A DNA stretch of 7,390 nucleotides from NCBI GenBank assembly GCA_015661045.1, contig JACVQG010000057.1, positions 1 to 7,390 of the forward strand. The letters run 5' to 3'. The translations under genes and the position numbers were made by a program. Of this stretch, positions 6,778 through 7,390 are shown piece after piece; the stretch's first letter is position 1; every line of letters begins with the position of its first letter. This DNA is from Dehalococcoidia bacterium (GTDB lineage Bacteria; Chloroflexota; Dehalococcoidia; JACVQG01). The notes below the pieces were generated by a model. That model searched no databases. It was not told the origin of the DNA and saw only the letters and a program-made list of their open reading frames with translations.

Positions 6778-7390
6778 TCAGACTGTTTCCAGTTGAAGCA
6801 CTTCCAGGAAAGCTTCAATCCGGGTGCGGAATTGACCTTCGGGAATCGTGATGTCGCACTCTAAGACCAGAAGAGGGATACCCATTTCATCCAGCATTTT
6901 TTTTATGGACGGGATATCGTACTCGTGAGGGTCGCAGAATTTCATTTTGGCATAGACAGCGGCGTTTATTTTGTAGTCTTGAACGAGCTTTTTAACATGG
7001 GGCAACCTGTTCCGTTCCACCATATCTTTGACAGGGCACGGCGGTTTGTCCACATAGCGGTTGGCTATGGCAGCCACTACCTCGGTGTTGGATTTCAGGT
7101 CAACCTCCTGCATAAAATAGCGCGTGCCGATGCAGTTGTCATCGGTAACTACCTCTGCACCAAGAGTCTCAATGAGCCTTATCAGATTTACTGCGTCGCT
7201 TTCGCTGCTTAAATACATAACCCTTAGTTGACCATGCTTCGTCCGATCTCTTAGCGGGAGAACTGCCAGTAGTTGCCTGAGCAGCCGGTTGTGCTCTGCT
7301 TTGTCCATGCAAAGGCTGGCCATTACCATATACATAGCTTCTTCGCCCGATATGGGAGGGTTATCCTGCTTGCGTAGCTCGTATATCTGA
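6778..7390 (-). CDS. 2-hydroxyacyl-CoA dehydratase / benzoyl-CoA reductase family subunit, BcrC-like (5' end outside window)
   Basis: The frame is open to the right edge, with 203 residues visible up to the TGA at 6780-6778. ATG at 7335 is internal: the in-frame residues before it (ELRKQDNPPISGEEAMYMV) continue a normal family helix. The visible C-terminal half has DDNCIGTRYFMQEVD, a Cys position of the cluster site, then ANRYVDKPPCPVKD, the AKMKFCDPHEYDIPSIKKML segment with the last cluster cysteine, and GQFRTRIEAFLEVLQLE, the characteristic BcrC/HgdB-type ending. It is the upstream partner of the BcrB-like gene, separated by 26 bases. The order C-type then B-type matches the start of known bcrCBAD-type benzoyl-CoA reductase operons, but those continue with ATPase genes and this one does not. 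An N-terminal cluster cysteine and the promoter should lie beyond the window. Confidence 0.87.
   Translation of the reverse strand, partial: QIYELRKQDNPPISGEEAMYMVMASLCMDKAEHNRLLRQLLAVLPLRDRTKHGQLRVMYLSSESDAVNLIRLIETLGAEVVTDDNCIGTRYFMQEVDLKSNTEVVAAIANRYVDKPPCPVKDMVERNRLPHVKKLVQDYKINAAVYAKMKFCDPHEYDIPSIKKMLDEMGIPLLVLECDITIPEGQFRTRIEAFLEVLQLETV

Noticed and set aside
7333..7335. ATG at 7335 as the start of the right-hand dehydratase gene
   Set aside because: The frame stays open to the window edge, and the residues before the ATG fit the family, so this methionine is internal and the gene is cut by the window.
1..7390. CRISPR arrays, tRNA or rRNA genes, transposase genes
   Set aside because: No regularly spaced repeats, cloverleaf-like segments, rRNA signatures or transposase-like proteins were seen.

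Overview
The window comes from a bacterial chromosome, probably of an anaerobe. It encodes two subunits of the oxygen-sensitive 2-hydroxyacyl-CoA dehydratase / benzoyl-CoA reductase family, a DMSO-reductase-family molybdenum enzyme, a crotonase and a methylmalonyl-CoA-epimerase-like VOC protein. Start sites carry bacterial Shine-Dalgarno sequences and the promoters look like sigma-70 sites. The gene mix would suit an uncultivated Chloroflexota (Dehalococcoidia-like) or Desulfobacterota lineage. That placement is inference from content only; no marker gene is present.

Layout. 1-336 (minus): N-terminal part of a YgjP/SprT-like metallopeptidase, cut by the window edge. 337-518: divergent intergenic region with an extended -10 promoter firing rightward. 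519-1334 (plus): crotonase-family protein lacking both hydratase glutamates. 1405-1445: GC-rich two-tier palindrome directly against the ribosome binding site of the next gene. 1459-3666 (plus): molybdopterin oxidoreductase with one [4Fe-4S] site and no export signal. 3701-4306 (plus): membrane-anchored bifunctional-nuclease-domain (DUF151) protein, 34 bases downstream. 4307-4663: non-coding, holding a good promoter and a leader whose last hairpin buries the ribosome binding site. 4664-5104 (plus): VOC-fold protein. 5105-5380: convergent intergenic region with a second palindrome of the same design. 5381-6751 and 6778-7390 (both minus): a two-gene operon for BcrB-like and BcrC-like subunits; the BcrC-like gene comes first and its 5' part lies outside the window.

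How the genes may work together. Crotonase, VOC/epimerase-like protein and the dehydratase/reductase pair all belong to families that act on CoA thioesters, so the region reads as part of an anaerobic acyl-CoA or aromatic-CoA catabolic neighbourhood. The orphan molybdenum enzyme could supply a redox or hydroxylation step, but its substrate cannot be read from the sequence. No ATP-dependent activator of the dehydratase pair is visible; it must lie upstream of the BcrC-like gene or elsewhere.

I see no clear evidence of an entirely new system. The best leads are the crotonase with an altered active site, the cytoplasmic orphan DMSO-reductase-like enzyme, the leader hairpin of the VOC gene, and the two related palindromes.
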